21,830 bases of DNA. It comes from a virus. Of this stretch, positions 14,498 through 20,562 are shown one piece after another. Where the stretch lies: IMG/VR virus record IMGVR_UViG_3300025781_000088, positions 1 to 21,830 of that record; one strand, 5' to 3'. A program made the position numbers and the translations under genes. The notes under the pieces are model-generated. The model made no database searches. It was not told the DNA's origin and saw nothing but the letters and a program-made list of their open reading frames with translations. The first letter of the stretch is position 1. Each line of letters starts with the position of its first letter.

Positions 14498-14526
14498 ACA
14501 CTACCACTCTCTACCCTACTAGTCAA
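14498..14526 (-). promoter_or_regulatory. Possible promoter of the structured RNA
   Basis: TTGACT (14526-14521), 17 bases, TAGTGT (14503-14498) preceded by TGG. The -35 overlaps the last codons and stop of the upstream gene. The predicted start lies at or within the first hairpin. Confidence 0.45.
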
Positions 14527-14899
14527 GGATTTTGCCTGTTTTAACGGCCTCCCGTTCCGCTAAACCATCACGAACTCTGTAAAGTCCGCGCTTAACCTTA
14601 ACAAAGTAATCAGTGTTTTTCACCAACTTCAATGCTAAGGAATCCGTTACCTTAAGCATACTTTGAATCTCTGCAGTTGTCAATTCCAAACTTGCATTTA
14701 TCCTGCACCAGTCTTGCAATTCTTTGTCCATGTCACGTTTTTGCTCACGCCTTGCAAGAACAACTGCCTCTCCAGTTAATTCTTCAATAAGCGTGTTGCT
14801 TACCATGTGAGATTTCAAAGTATCAACAACGTTAGAACCGTCACGTTCTGCTTTTTCAATAATGTGCCTTGCCCTAATTAATTCTTGTTGCTCACTCAT
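14519..14899 (-). CDS. Unknown protein with possible winged helix
   Basis: I start it at ATG 14899, which has GGGGGAAG directly upstream and overlaps the stop of the previous gene. This gives 126 residues. The N-terminal half is helical (ELIRARHIIEKAERDG...). The C-terminal part (LELTTAEIQSMLKVTDSLALKLVKNTDYFVKVKRGLYRV) reads like a winged helix with a beta-hairpin wing. Function and target are unknown; a regulator or DNA-binding protein is plausible because of its pairing with the small upstream gene. Confidence 0.7.
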   Translation of the reverse strand: MSEQQELIRARHIIEKAERDGSNVVDTLKSHMVSNTLIEELTGEAVVLARREQKRDMDKELQDWCRINASLELTTAEIQSMLKVTDSLALKLVKNTDYFVKVKRGLYRVRDGLAEREAVKTGKILD

Positions 14900-15206
14900 C
14901 TTCCCCCAACAGTTCAGTAAGTTTTTCTTGCAATAAATGATTAACAAACATTCCAAGGGTATAACCCTTAGAGAAGTCTGACTTAGATTCTTTCATCAAG
15001 TCTTGAATAAACTTTTCGGAAATAGCAATAATTGTTTCAATCCCGTCAGGCAATTCAATGTAATCGTAAGGTTTTTCCTCGCTTGTAACTGCATCCTCAG
15101 GAACAGCAATGGCTGTTACTTTAATGCCCTGTGAAGAAACACTGCTTAACAATGTGTCAAACGGTGCATCACTAATGTAATCAAATCTTTTGTTGTTAAA
15201 ATCCAT
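14892..15206 (-). CDS. Unknown protein, 104 aa
   Basis: The start at ATG 15206 has AAAGGAG 6 bases upstream and a perfect promoter in front. The N-terminal half is mixed strand (IKVTAIAVPEDAVTSEEKPYDYIELPDG). The C-terminal half (IETIIAISEKFIQDLMKESKSDFSKGYTLGMFVNHLLQEKLTELL) has the strand-helix-helix order of ribbon-helix-helix proteins, but I cannot confirm it. It would be cotranscribed with the possible winged-helix gene, whose start it overlaps. Confidence 0.7.
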   Translation of the reverse strand: MDFNNKRFDYISDAPFDTLLSSVSSQGIKVTAIAVPEDAVTSEEKPYDYIELPDGIETIIAISEKFIQDLMKESKSDFSKGYTLGMFVNHLLQEKLTELLGEDE

Positions 15207-15229
15207 ACTACTCCTTTCTTTATGTAACC

Positions 15230-15258
15230 ATTATAGCACTAATTGGGCTGAATGTCAA
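15230..15258 (-). promoter_or_regulatory. Perfect consensus promoter
   Basis: TTGACA (15258-15253), 17 bases, TATAAT (15235-15230) on the minus strand; start expected near 15223. The -35 and spacer lie inside the last codons of the gene ending at 15239. Confidence 0.85.
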
Positions 15259-15679
15259 GTACGGTTAATTTTCCCGTGTTTGCAAGCAATTCCCAATCAA
15301 TGTCTTCTTCAATGTCTTCTTCATCAATCTCTGCAAGCAAAGTTAATTTGTATTGTTTAATGTTTCTGCTTTTATAGTCTGCAACAAATTGCTTTATGCT
15401 TTCAACATCCCAAAGAACAGTTGCTAAAACTTTGTTTTTAGAATCTATTAAACGAACTTCAAATGCTGGTATTTCACCGCCCTGAGCATCCACTTCAAGT
15501 GCATACTCAACAGCCTGCCATGTTGGTACGGCGTTGCACATCTCGCCAAACAACTCAAATGCTTCTGAACGAACAACTACGTCTTCAAAGAAAATACCAA
15601 TCTCCTTGTAAGCACGCCCTAGTTTTTCGTATAAAGCAATAGTCCATTTTTCGCTATCAACGTTATAAAAATTATACAT
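15239..15679 (-). CDS. Unknown acidic protein, 146 aa
   Basis: The product has helical and strand segments (DSEKWTIALYEKLGRAYKEIGIFFEDVV; FEVRLIDSKNKVLATVLWD) and a very acidic run near the end (IDEEDIEEDIDWE). GAGAGGA lies a few bases before the ATG. There is no known motif. Acidic phage proteins sometimes mimic DNA, but nothing beyond charge supports that here. It is preceded by the small zinc-ribbon gene. Confidence 0.7.
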   Translation of the reverse strand: MYNFYNVDSEKWTIALYEKLGRAYKEIGIFFEDVVVRSEAFELFGEMCNAVPTWQAVEYALEVDAQGGEIPAFEVRLIDSKNKVLATVLWDVESIKQFVADYKSRNIKQYKLTLLAEIDEEDIEEDIDWELLANTGKLTVLDIQPN

Positions 15680-15699
15680 TTTTTCCTCTCGTAGATTTT

Positions 15700-15864
15700 T
15701 TAAAAAACTTCAAGTTCTTCGGGCGGATAATACAAATCGCAATCACATTCTTTGCAATTTAATTCTTCCCAATCAGGTTTGCCTTCGGGGTTTTGATTAA
15801 TGTTCCAAAGATGAGAACCGTATTCGCAACCGCAATTAAGACAGTCTTTAATCTCCTCTGTCAT
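15700..15864 (-). CDS. 54-aa zinc-ribbon protein
   Basis: This is a short gene. The ATG at 15864 overlaps the stop of the ADP-ribosyltransferase gene (ATGA), and GGATTAGGGG lies upstream. The sequence has CLNCGC near residue 8 and CKECDC near residue 37, two Cys knuckles spaced by 27 residues, typical of a zinc ribbon. It is strongly acidic otherwise. It is probably a translationally coupled partner of the transferase; its function is unknown. Confidence 0.75.
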   Translation of the reverse strand: MTEEIKDCLNCGCEYGSHLWNINQNPEGKPDWEELNCKECDCDLYYPPEELEVF

Positions 15865-16361
15865 CCCCTAATCCTTTCTAATAGTTGCACGTCATCTTCT
15901 CCAAACATAGTGCAATCCAAAACATACTCTTCTTCGTTCCTGCCATCAAACTTACCAATAACACATTCTCTAGGAAAAGTCTCGGTATAAACATTTCCAT
16001 TGCCACCCATGCGGGATGCAAACCACTTAGCACGCTCTAAGGAACTAGTCCAAGACATGCCCCTAGCAAACTCTGAATAACAACCTCGATACAGCGTTAA
16101 ATTTTCGGGCAAAGAACTGGTAGATAAAATCGTTCCGTTATCAGTTAAGTAGCCTGTGCCGTCATCATTTAAAACCATGTTGAATAGAGTTACCCAATAC
16201 TTAGGTTCAAGTGTCCGAGCAGGCCATTCAGGCATTGTCCAAGAATCAGCAATTGCAATAGCCAACTCCTTGTTGTTCATGTTTTTCCAGTTCTCCACTA
16301 GCAATGCTGGAAAATCGTTGCGACCCCAACCTTCTTTAATTTTGTCCCAACGTTTAGCCAT
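15861..16361 (-). CDS. R-S-E type ADP-ribosyltransferase
   Basis: I start it at ATG 16361 (TAATG overlap with the upstream gene); 166 residues. The fold markers of arginine-type mono-ADP-ribosyltransferases are in order: LYRG (R92), GMSWTSS (S103-W-T-S), then the ERAKWFASR helix and RNEEEYVLD with Glu143 and Glu145 (ExE). The family moves ADP-ribose from NAD to protein, RNA or DNA; phages use such enzymes (T4 Alt, ModA) to reprogram host RNA polymerase and ribosomes. The N-terminal 80 residues are helical and unlike any domain I know. It lies in a block of small early-type genes, which fits host takeover; a toxin role is the alternative. Confidence 0.8.
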   Translation of the reverse strand: MAKRWDKIKEGWGRNDFPALLVENWKNMNNKELAIAIADSWTMPEWPARTLEPKYWVTLFNMVLNDDGTGYLTDNGTILSTSSLPENLTLYRGCYSEFARGMSWTSSLERAKWFASRMGGNGNVYTETFPRECVIGKFDGRNEEEYVLDCTMFGEDDVQLLERIRG

Positions 16362-16525
16362 TACACACCCAACCAAATCAATTCAATGCCAATGTTGCTT
16401 TCGGGGCAAGTGTATTCAGCACAATGAAACCCAGCATGAAAGAAAACTTTGTTCTCATCATTGCTAAGAAATTTCCATTGCTCATGCTCCCTGCACGTTG
16501 CCTTGTAAGTGTGATTAGAGGTCAT
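16361..16525 (-). CDS. 54-aa Cys/His-rich protein
   Basis: ATG 16525 lies within the end of the upstream gene (11-base overlap); a longer frame to 16573 is less likely. The product has ATCREHEQW near the start, then HAGFHCAEYTCPE, giving three Cys and four His that could bind zinc. The residues between are polar. Its stop shares its last base with the transferase start, so the two are likely coupled. No family is recognised. Confidence 0.65.
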   Translation of the reverse strand: MTSNHTYKATCREHEQWKFLSNDENKVFFHAGFHCAEYTCPESNIGIELIWLGV

Positions 16526-16862
16526 CTTCAACATCGTCCCAATTGTTTGCCTCACACAACACAAGTAATGCACTCATGGTGTCAATGGCGCAACTGTCAA
16601 GCGGAAAGATTTTGTTAGCATCATCAACAAAAGGCTTGTAGGCCGAAGTCTTTTTTGCATACTTAGTCATTCCGTTAGAAGCGTTGTAAGCAACTGGTAG
16701 TTCATCACCGTCTTTATGGACAATGTAACCAAGCCAATTACCATTGTCATTTACGTTCTCCATTGCAAACCAATAGTCTTCCAATAGCGAAACGTTAAAA
16801 GGCATAAGAAAGTCGGCCTCTAAATCGTCCATCTCGTCAATCATTTTTTCAACATGAATCAT
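16515..16862 (-). CDS. Unknown acidic protein, 115 aa
   Basis: ATG 16862 overlaps the upstream stop (ATGA). The product is acidic at both ends (IDEMDDLEADF; NNWDDVEDDL) with a beta-like centre (YWFAMENVNDNGNWLGYIVHKDGDELPVAYN). No motif is known. It belongs to a chain of overlapping minus-strand genes from 17544 to 15700. Confidence 0.7.
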   Translation of the reverse strand: MIHVEKMIDEMDDLEADFLMPFNVSLLEDYWFAMENVNDNGNWLGYIVHKDGDELPVAYNASNGMTKYAKKTSAYKPFVDDANKIFPLDSCAIDTMSALLVLCEANNWDDVEDDL

Positions 16863-17140
16863 TCTTCTTCCTCCTTTTCGTAGTCTTCATCAATAACTTC
16901 TAACTCCATGTCTTTGTCTTCCCAAGCAATCTCGGTGACGTAGTAATGCAATCGGTTCACATAAGCACGCCCAGCAACGGTCACGTCATCATCAACGTCA
17001 ATTGCTGTCCATACATAGTGTTCGTCTAAGTTTTTTACATAATCCCAATCTTCGCCAAAGGTTTCAAATTGAATTGAATCCCAAGTGTTGTATGGATTTG
17101 TTATTGGCTTGTATTTTTTTACCCAATCGTCCCAATTCAT
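16859..17140 (-). CDS. Unknown acidic protein, 93 aa
   Basis: The start overlaps the upstream stop (ATGA). It is Trp/Tyr/Asp-rich (MNWDDWVKKYKP, GEDWDYVKNLDEHYVWTAIDVDDD), with a beta segment (LHYYVTEIAW) and an acidic tail (DEDYEKEEEE). It resembles other small acidic actinophage proteins only in composition; no function is recognised. Confidence 0.7.
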   Translation of the reverse strand: MNWDDWVKKYKPITNPYNTWDSIQFETFGEDWDYVKNLDEHYVWTAIDVDDDVTVAGRAYVNRLHYYVTEIAWEDKDMELEVIDEDYEKEEEE

Positions 17141-17544
17141 GCCAATTCCTCTGACGTAAATGGTTCGTTAGTAATTCCCAAAGCATCAATTAAGTTAATT
17201 ATGTCGTAACTGTCGGTGGGTTCATCTCCCCAACTCATACCGCCAGTAATAAAGTAATGCTTGCCCTCAAGATGTAAATCTGAAACGTCTCGCAAAACAC
17301 CCCAGTTACTAAGAAAATCAGCAACTTCGTTTGCTTTGTCGGCAATAATTGATTCAACATCTTCATCATCTTCTGAATAAAGAACACCACAATCTTCAAG
17401 CGTTGTTAAAAATAAATTGTCCTCACGAGAAATTTTTAAAAAACGCTCAGTTACAGCACGCTTTAAGTTGTCGCCGGACAAAATCATTGTATTGTTTGTA
17501 TCAACGGGAATGTTGCAAATTGCAAAAGTAAAATCAGCACCCAT
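17137..17544 (-). CDS. Conserved phage protein with GGMSWGDEPT motif
   Basis: This encodes 135 residues; its start shares a base with the stop of the gene upstream. The N-terminal strand (ADFTFAICNIPVD) is followed by helices and HYFITGGMSWGDEPTDSYDIINLIDALGI (about 95-123). I recall the GGMSWGD-PTDSYD motif from other actinobacterial and phage proteins of unknown function, often encoded beside proteins like the 17544 gene product. No catalytic role can be assigned. Confidence 0.75.
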   Translation of the reverse strand: MGADFTFAICNIPVDTNNTMILSGDNLKRAVTERFLKISREDNLFLTTLEDCGVLYSEDDEDVESIIADKANEVADFLSNWGVLRDVSDLHLEGKHYFITGGMSWGDEPTDSYDIINLIDALGITNEPFTSEELA

Positions 17545-18077
17545 TAGTTCACCTCGATACTGTCGGCGTTAAGCGTGTTCTGCACAAGTTCCCAGTTAGG
17601 TTCTGACTCGTCCCAGTAGTACGTTCCAACAAGCGCCCAGTAACCGCCTACTTCGGTGTCACTAGCCCCCATGCCAAACATACCTGTACCATGTCCGAGG
17701 TCTCCGTTAGGCTTGCCAAATCGGCGCTCAAATACAGTTAAAGCCAAGTCGCCAATAACATAAGCCCACTCAGTACCCCAGTCATCACCAGTTGAATGAA
17801 TGAAACCACAGTCCGTTTCGTCACGCCACGTTGCCGTTCCATGAGTACCGTACTTTTCCTCAGTCTCAGCCACTTCTGACGGTGGCACAAAAGAAGACCA
17901 ACGCCCGTCTTGGCTTGGCTTTACAGCGTACTCAATTAGAGCGTCTGCATTATTTTCTACTTCTCGGTAACTCTGCCAAAGGCGAGCGCCCATTGATTCG
18001 GGATAACCGTCCCAATGACAGTAACGGCCCTTGAAACCGTCACCCTCAATAATTGCTAATACACTTCTCGTTCCCAT
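17544..18077 (-). CDS. Conserved phage protein (MGTRSV...GRYCHWDGYP)
   Basis: This encodes 177 residues. The N-terminus MGTRSVLAIIEGDGFKGRYCHWDGYPESMG is a signature I associate with phage and bacterial proteins of unknown function. Trp-rich segments (DDWGTEWAYVIGD, GGYWALVGTYYWDESEPNW) follow. It is the first gene of the 17544-15700 overlapping chain and is read from the promoter at 18129-18157, with an ACAAG leader hairpin and AGAGAGGAAT as ribosome site. Confidence 0.8.
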   Translation of the reverse strand: MGTRSVLAIIEGDGFKGRYCHWDGYPESMGARLWQSYREVENNADALIEYAVKPSQDGRWSSFVPPSEVAETEEKYGTHGTATWRDETDCGFIHSTGDDWGTEWAYVIGDLALTVFERRFGKPNGDLGHGTGMFGMGASDTEVGGYWALVGTYYWDESEPNWELVQNTLNADSIEVN

Positions 18078-18102
18078 ACTTGTAATTCCTCTCTATTAAA
18101 GA

Positions 18103-18121
18103 ATCAAGGCTTGTCCTTGAT
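18103..18121 (-). promoter_or_regulatory. ACAAG-loop leader hairpin 1
   Basis: On the minus strand ATCAAGG-ACAAG-CCTTGAT: 7-bp stem, 5-base loop, starting at the predicted +1. It shares its loop with the elements at 19558 and 20180, while the stem sequence differs. Confidence 0.75.
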
Positions 18122-18128
18122 ACATACC

Positions 18129-18157
18129 AGTATAACACATAAAACTTATTTTGTCAA
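18129..18157 (-). promoter_or_regulatory. Sigma70-type promoter
   Basis: TTGACA (18157-18152), 17 bases, TATACT (18134-18129). One of a set of near-identical minus-strand promoters with TTGACAAAAT and TATACTGG. Confidence 0.85.
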
Positions 18158-18158
18158 G

Positions 18159-18398
18159 TCACTTTACAAAAAAATCTAAATCAGCCCCGTCAGCAACAAT
18201 CAGTTGTGTTTCTCCTTCGGGGTTAAGCCAAGAAAGAACATAGTTGTTGTAATCGTCACTAGTAAGCACGTTGCACTCACCTAGTTCATCACCTTCCATA
18301 AATCTTTCTCTAAAATCAACACCGCAACCAATAACAACCAATACACCAATTGCCAGTTCATCTTCAACTAGGTCTTTGCGTACCTTTGCTTTAAGCAT
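18159..18398 (-). CDS. Unknown protein, 79 aa
   Basis: ATG 18398 has GGAGAGGG 5 bases upstream and overlaps the previous stop by 8 bases; a longer frame is not needed. The product has a hydrophobic strand (AIGVLVVIGCGVDF), an acidic middle (MEGDELGECNVLTSDDYNN) and a C-terminal QLIVADGADLDFFVK. No family is recognised. Its stop lies next to the -35 of the following promoter. Confidence 0.68.
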   Translation of the reverse strand: MLKAKVRKDLVEDELAIGVLVVIGCGVDFRERFMEGDELGECNVLTSDDYNNYVLSWLNPEGETQLIVADGADLDFFVK

Positions 18399-18630
18399 AA
18401 GCGCCCTCTCCAGCACTTTTAAAATCGTCAATCATTACGTTTAGCATGCTCCAAGACTGGTGGGCGTGTTCGCAATCTTCTGCATTGTCGCCTTCAATCC
18501 AACCCCATTCGTCAGTCTCCACGTTATAAACGTTGCCATTGTTAAAAACTGCATTGGCGGTGTCTGTGTCAATCGAGAATGTTCTAGTCTCGGTGTCATA
18601 CCTAACCACATAGTGAATCTGCTTGCTCAT
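18391..18630 (-). CDS. Unknown acidic protein, 79 aa
   Basis: The start overlaps the upstream stop (ATGA). N-terminal strands (IHYVVRYDTETRTFSIDTDTANAVF) are followed by VETDEWGWIEGDNAEDCEHAHQSWSMLNVMIDDF, acidic and Trp-rich. There is no known motif. It belongs to the four-gene chain 18967-18159. Confidence 0.7.
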   Translation of the reverse strand: MSKQIHYVVRYDTETRTFSIDTDTANAVFNNGNVYNVETDEWGWIEGDNAEDCEHAHQSWSMLNVMIDDFKSAGEGAYA

Positions 18631-18794
18631 TGTTTTGCTCCATCTCTAATAGATACCAAGTTCATCATTCGACCACAAACAAAACACTTCGGGTCGCTAA
18701 TGCCAGCAGAGGGCGTTGTAACCTCTGTTAGCGTGTCACAATCATCAGGGTCACATACATAGGTGAACTTCCACCACTTGTCTTTGTTAATCAT
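18627..18794 (-). CDS. 55-aa zinc-ribbon-like protein
   Basis: I start it at ATG 18794 (TAATG overlap with the upstream stop). The product reads WWKFTYVCDPDDCDTL ... PKCFVCGRMMNLVSI: two Cys pairs (C-x4-C and C-x2-C) about 20 residues apart, a likely zinc ribbon. Proteins with WWKFTYVC.. DDCD are common in phages of actinobacteria, to my recollection, without known function. Confidence 0.75.
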   Translation of the reverse strand: MINKDKWWKFTYVCDPDDCDTLTEVTTPSAGISDPKCFVCGRMMNLVSIRDGAKQ

Positions 18795-18967
18795 TACTGC
18801 ACCCCATAGTCTTGGCAAATGCTTGCAACTGCCTCGTTCAATTCATCAAACAGTTCTGCTATTGCTTCTTGGTTAAGAGAGGCTCGGTCAATCATTTCCT
18901 GAGTAATCTCAGAAAACCAAAGAACCTCCGTATTGTCTGCACCAAATGTTTTAATTTCTTCACTCAT
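18794..18967 (-). CDS. Unknown protein, 57 aa
   Basis: ATG 18967 has AAAGGCGG upstream; the longer frame to 19024 would run through the promoter -10 at 19015. The product is acidic with a helical C-terminal half (QEMIDRASLNQEAIAELFDELNEAVASI). It is the first gene of the unit driven by the promoter at 19015-19043. Function unknown. Confidence 0.7.
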   Translation of the reverse strand: MSEEIKTFGADNTEVLWFSEITQEMIDRASLNQEAIAELFDELNEAVASICQDYGVQ

Positions 18968-19014
18968 TCTGTACCGCCTTTCTGGGTTATTAGCCCGTTT
19001 AGTTGTTGTGAACC

Positions 19015-19043
19015 AGTATAGCACACAAATTGTATTTTGTCAA
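19015..19043 (-). promoter_or_regulatory. Sigma70-type promoter
   Basis: TTGACA (19043-19038), 17 bases, TATACT (19020-19015). The leader lacks the ACAAG hairpin; instead it has a weak GGGC/GCCC-type pairing near 18984-18996. Confidence 0.85.
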
Positions 19044-19046
19044 GTC

Positions 19047-19532
19047 CTAAAAGTGAAAATCTACTGCTACTAAGTATTGCTCGGTAGGATTTTTTTCTAT
19101 ACGTTTTTTGAGGTACTCATCACCAGCACCACCATCAACCATGTCGTAAAAATAACCGTACGGGTTACTGTCCCCATTTGCTATTTCTAATGCTTTCCCA
19201 AGTCGCCAAGCCTGCATACCATCTTGGTCGTTAAAAGCAAGTTCTTCGCCGTTGTAATTTTTTAGCAAACTCGTAACATGCTCAACATCTACCTTCGCAA
19301 GGTAACTATTGACTTGTTCAACTCGCCATTGCCTTGCCGTTTCAACGGCTTCCAAAAACTTTTCAGGGGTCTCTAAATAACTGATAACGGTATCTTCTTC
19401 ACCCCAACGACCACCAACTACTGACCAGTCTGACCAATTGAAATTACCACTTTCTTCAATGTATTCATTAACAAGGTCTTTCGCTTCTTGGGCGTTTTCT
19501 GCCTCTACTGCAATTCTGTGTAAAACATGCAT
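19047..19532 (-). CDS. Unknown protein with SDWSVVGGRW motif
   Basis: This encodes 161 residues. It begins with a ferredoxin-like strand-helix unit (HVLHRIAVEAENAQEAKDLVNEYIEE), then WSDWSVVGGRWG, a motif I recall in phage proteins of unknown function, then helices and a final YLVAVDFHF strand. AAAGGAA lies before the ATG. It is the only gene between two promoters, so it is probably a monocistronic unit, with the ACAAG hairpin in its leader. Confidence 0.75.
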   Translation of the reverse strand: MHVLHRIAVEAENAQEAKDLVNEYIEESGNFNWSDWSVVGGRWGEEDTVISYLETPEKFLEAVETARQWRVEQVNSYLAKVDVEHVTSLLKNYNGEELAFNDQDGMQAWRLGKALEIANGDSNPYGYFYDMVDGGAGDEYLKKRIEKNPTEQYLVAVDFHF

Positions 19533-19557
19533 AATTAAGTTCCTTTCGTTAATTCAC

Positions 19558-19572
19558 CAACGCTTGTCGTTG
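19558..19572 (-). promoter_or_regulatory. ACAAG-loop leader hairpin 2
   Basis: CAACG-ACAAG-CGTTG on the minus strand, beginning about 3 bases after the predicted +1 of the promoter at 19582. Same loop as elements 1 and 3, different stem. Confidence 0.72.
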
Positions 19573-19581
19573 ATGGAATCT

Positions 19582-19610
19582 AGTATAGCACATAAATTCT
19601 ATTTTGTCAA
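19582..19610 (-). promoter_or_regulatory. Sigma70-type promoter
   Basis: TTGACA (19610-19605), 17 bases, TATACT (19587-19582) on the minus strand, just after the stop of the upstream gene. Confidence 0.85.
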
Positions 19611-19617
19611 GTCCATT

Positions 19618-19977
19618 TTAATTATAAATCAATTCACCAAATAAAGCGTATTGCAGAACGTAACCAGAAACACAGGTGTCCCATTCGTCAAGGTTGTCTG
19701 GTACGGGTTCTCCGCAATGGTATTTCTTGTCCTTTAGTAGTGCAATGTAAGCATTTACTAACGTGAACTTACTTACCTCTTTATTTAAAAATTCGGGGGA
19801 ACTAGGGTCAGTAGCATCCCAGTAAGGGTTTTCGTAAATAACAGGGACTACATCCATCTCTCCACCATAGGTGAACTCCTTAACCCATGACTGGTGATTA
19901 CGCCAAATGTTGTCAAAGACAGCACTCATTATCTCATCTAGGTCAATGTCAATAAACTGCTTTACGCTTAACTGCAT
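19618..19977 (-). CDS. Unknown phage protein, 119 aa
   Basis: ATG 19977 forms a TAATG overlap with the upstream gene and is preferred over ATG 19983. N-terminal FIDIDLDEIMSAVFDNIWRNHQSWVKEFTY resembles the start of small actinophage proteins of unknown function; the middle (VPVIYENPYWDATDPSSPE) and the end (EWDTCVSGYVLQYALFGELIYN) show no motif. It is cotranscribed with the 60-aa gene upstream. Confidence 0.72.
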   Translation of the reverse strand: MQLSVKQFIDIDLDEIMSAVFDNIWRNHQSWVKEFTYGGEMDVVPVIYENPYWDATDPSSPEFLNKEVSKFTLVNAYIALLKDKKYHCGEPVPDNLDEWDTCVSGYVLQYALFGELIYN

Positions 19978-20159
19978 TACCATACTCCTTCTTCGTCTAG
20001 TTTGTTAAGTTCTTCAACGCTCGTGCCAATGTACCAAAGCCCATTGTTAAGGCTATCAATACAGGCTTCAACGTTGTTGTCTTGGAGGCTTTCAAGTGCG
20101 TACTTAATACTCATAGCCACTTTTGTAACCTCGTATGCTGATAAATCAATAACTGCCAT
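19977..20159 (-). CDS. Unknown protein, 60 aa
   Basis: The start ATG 20159 has GAAAGGAAT upstream. It is helical and acidic (YEVTKVAMSIKYALESLQDNNVEACIDSLNNGLWYIG...). It is the first gene of a unit starting at the promoter 20204-20232 and therefore the outermost gene of the minus-strand accessory block. Function unknown. Confidence 0.7.
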   Translation of the reverse strand: MAVIDLSAYEVTKVAMSIKYALESLQDNNVEACIDSLNNGLWYIGTSVEELNKLDEEGVW

Positions 20160-20179
20160 TATGTATTCCTTTCATTTAG

Positions 20180-20194
20180 CAGGGCTTGTCCCTG
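20180..20194 (-). promoter_or_regulatory. ACAAG-loop leader hairpin 3
   Basis: CAGGG-ACAAG-CCCTG on the minus strand, about 3 bases after the predicted +1 (20197). Loop identical to elements 1 and 2. Confidence 0.72.
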
Positions 20195-20203
20195 ATTCCA
20201 TCC

Positions 20204-20232
20204 AGTATAACAGATAAACTTTAATTTGTCAA
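20204..20232 (-). promoter_or_regulatory. Sigma70-type promoter
   Basis: TTGACA (20232-20227), 17 bases, TATACT (20209-20204). Faces left; diverges from the promoter at 20355. Confidence 0.85.
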
Positions 20233-20243
20233 GTAACTTTGTA

Positions 20244-20360
20244 GGTACTTTTGTAGGTACTTTTTTGGTACTTTTAAAACCCAATGATTACAAGGCTTTT
20301 ACTTTTTTACCGATTATAGACATGGTACTTTCAAAATCGGCCTAAGACAGGTACTTGACA
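20244..20360 (+). repeat. GGTACTTTT repeats between divergent promoters
   Basis: GGTACTT(TT) occurs at 20244, 20256, 20267, 20324 and 20350, with a degenerate GTAACTTT at 20233. The first three are 12 and 11 bases apart, about one helical turn. The last overlaps the -35 of the plus promoter, and 20233 adjoins the -35 of the minus promoter. A further copy lies at 21807. Candidate operator for a regulator; an origin-type iteron is the alternative. Confidence 0.6.
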
Positions 20361-20383
20361 GGGGGCATTTTATGTGGTACAAT
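20355..20383 (+). promoter_or_regulatory. Sigma70-type promoter for the right plus-strand operon
   Basis: TTGACA (20355-20360), 17 bases, TACAAT (20378-20383), start about 20390. AAAGGAG lies before the ATG at 20416. Confidence 0.85.
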
Positions 20384-20415
20384 TGTCGTATTGAATTTAT
20401 GGAAAGGAGTTTAAA

Positions 20416-20562
20416 ATGGTATTACTATTAGTATTTCTATTTCCTGCAATGTTCTTCATTATGGTAGGCTTTTTTGTCTACAAGTGGAACAAAGCAGTTA
20501 AAGCGGGAATCTTTCAAAAGGGAACGCTTAGGGCAGTATTAACAAAAAAGGTTAATAAGTGA
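20416..20562 (+). CDS. 48-aa membrane protein
   Basis: The ATG has AAAGGAG 6 bases upstream. Residues 2-22 (LLLVFLFPAMFFIMVGFFV) form one strong transmembrane segment, followed by a basic cytoplasmic-type tail (KWNKAVKAG ... LTKKVNK), so N-out/C-in by the positive-inside rule. It is the first gene of the right operon; its stop overlaps the next start (GTGA). A holin-like or superinfection-exclusion protein is conceivable, but nothing specific is recognised. Confidence 0.7.
   Translation: MVLLLVFLFPAMFFIMVGFFVYKWNKAVKAGIFQKGTLRAVLTKKVNK

Noticed and set aside
14380-14500. tRNA or tmRNA gene
   Set aside because: No cloverleaf, no T-loop GTTCRA in the right place and no CCA end; the hairpins do not have tRNA spacing.
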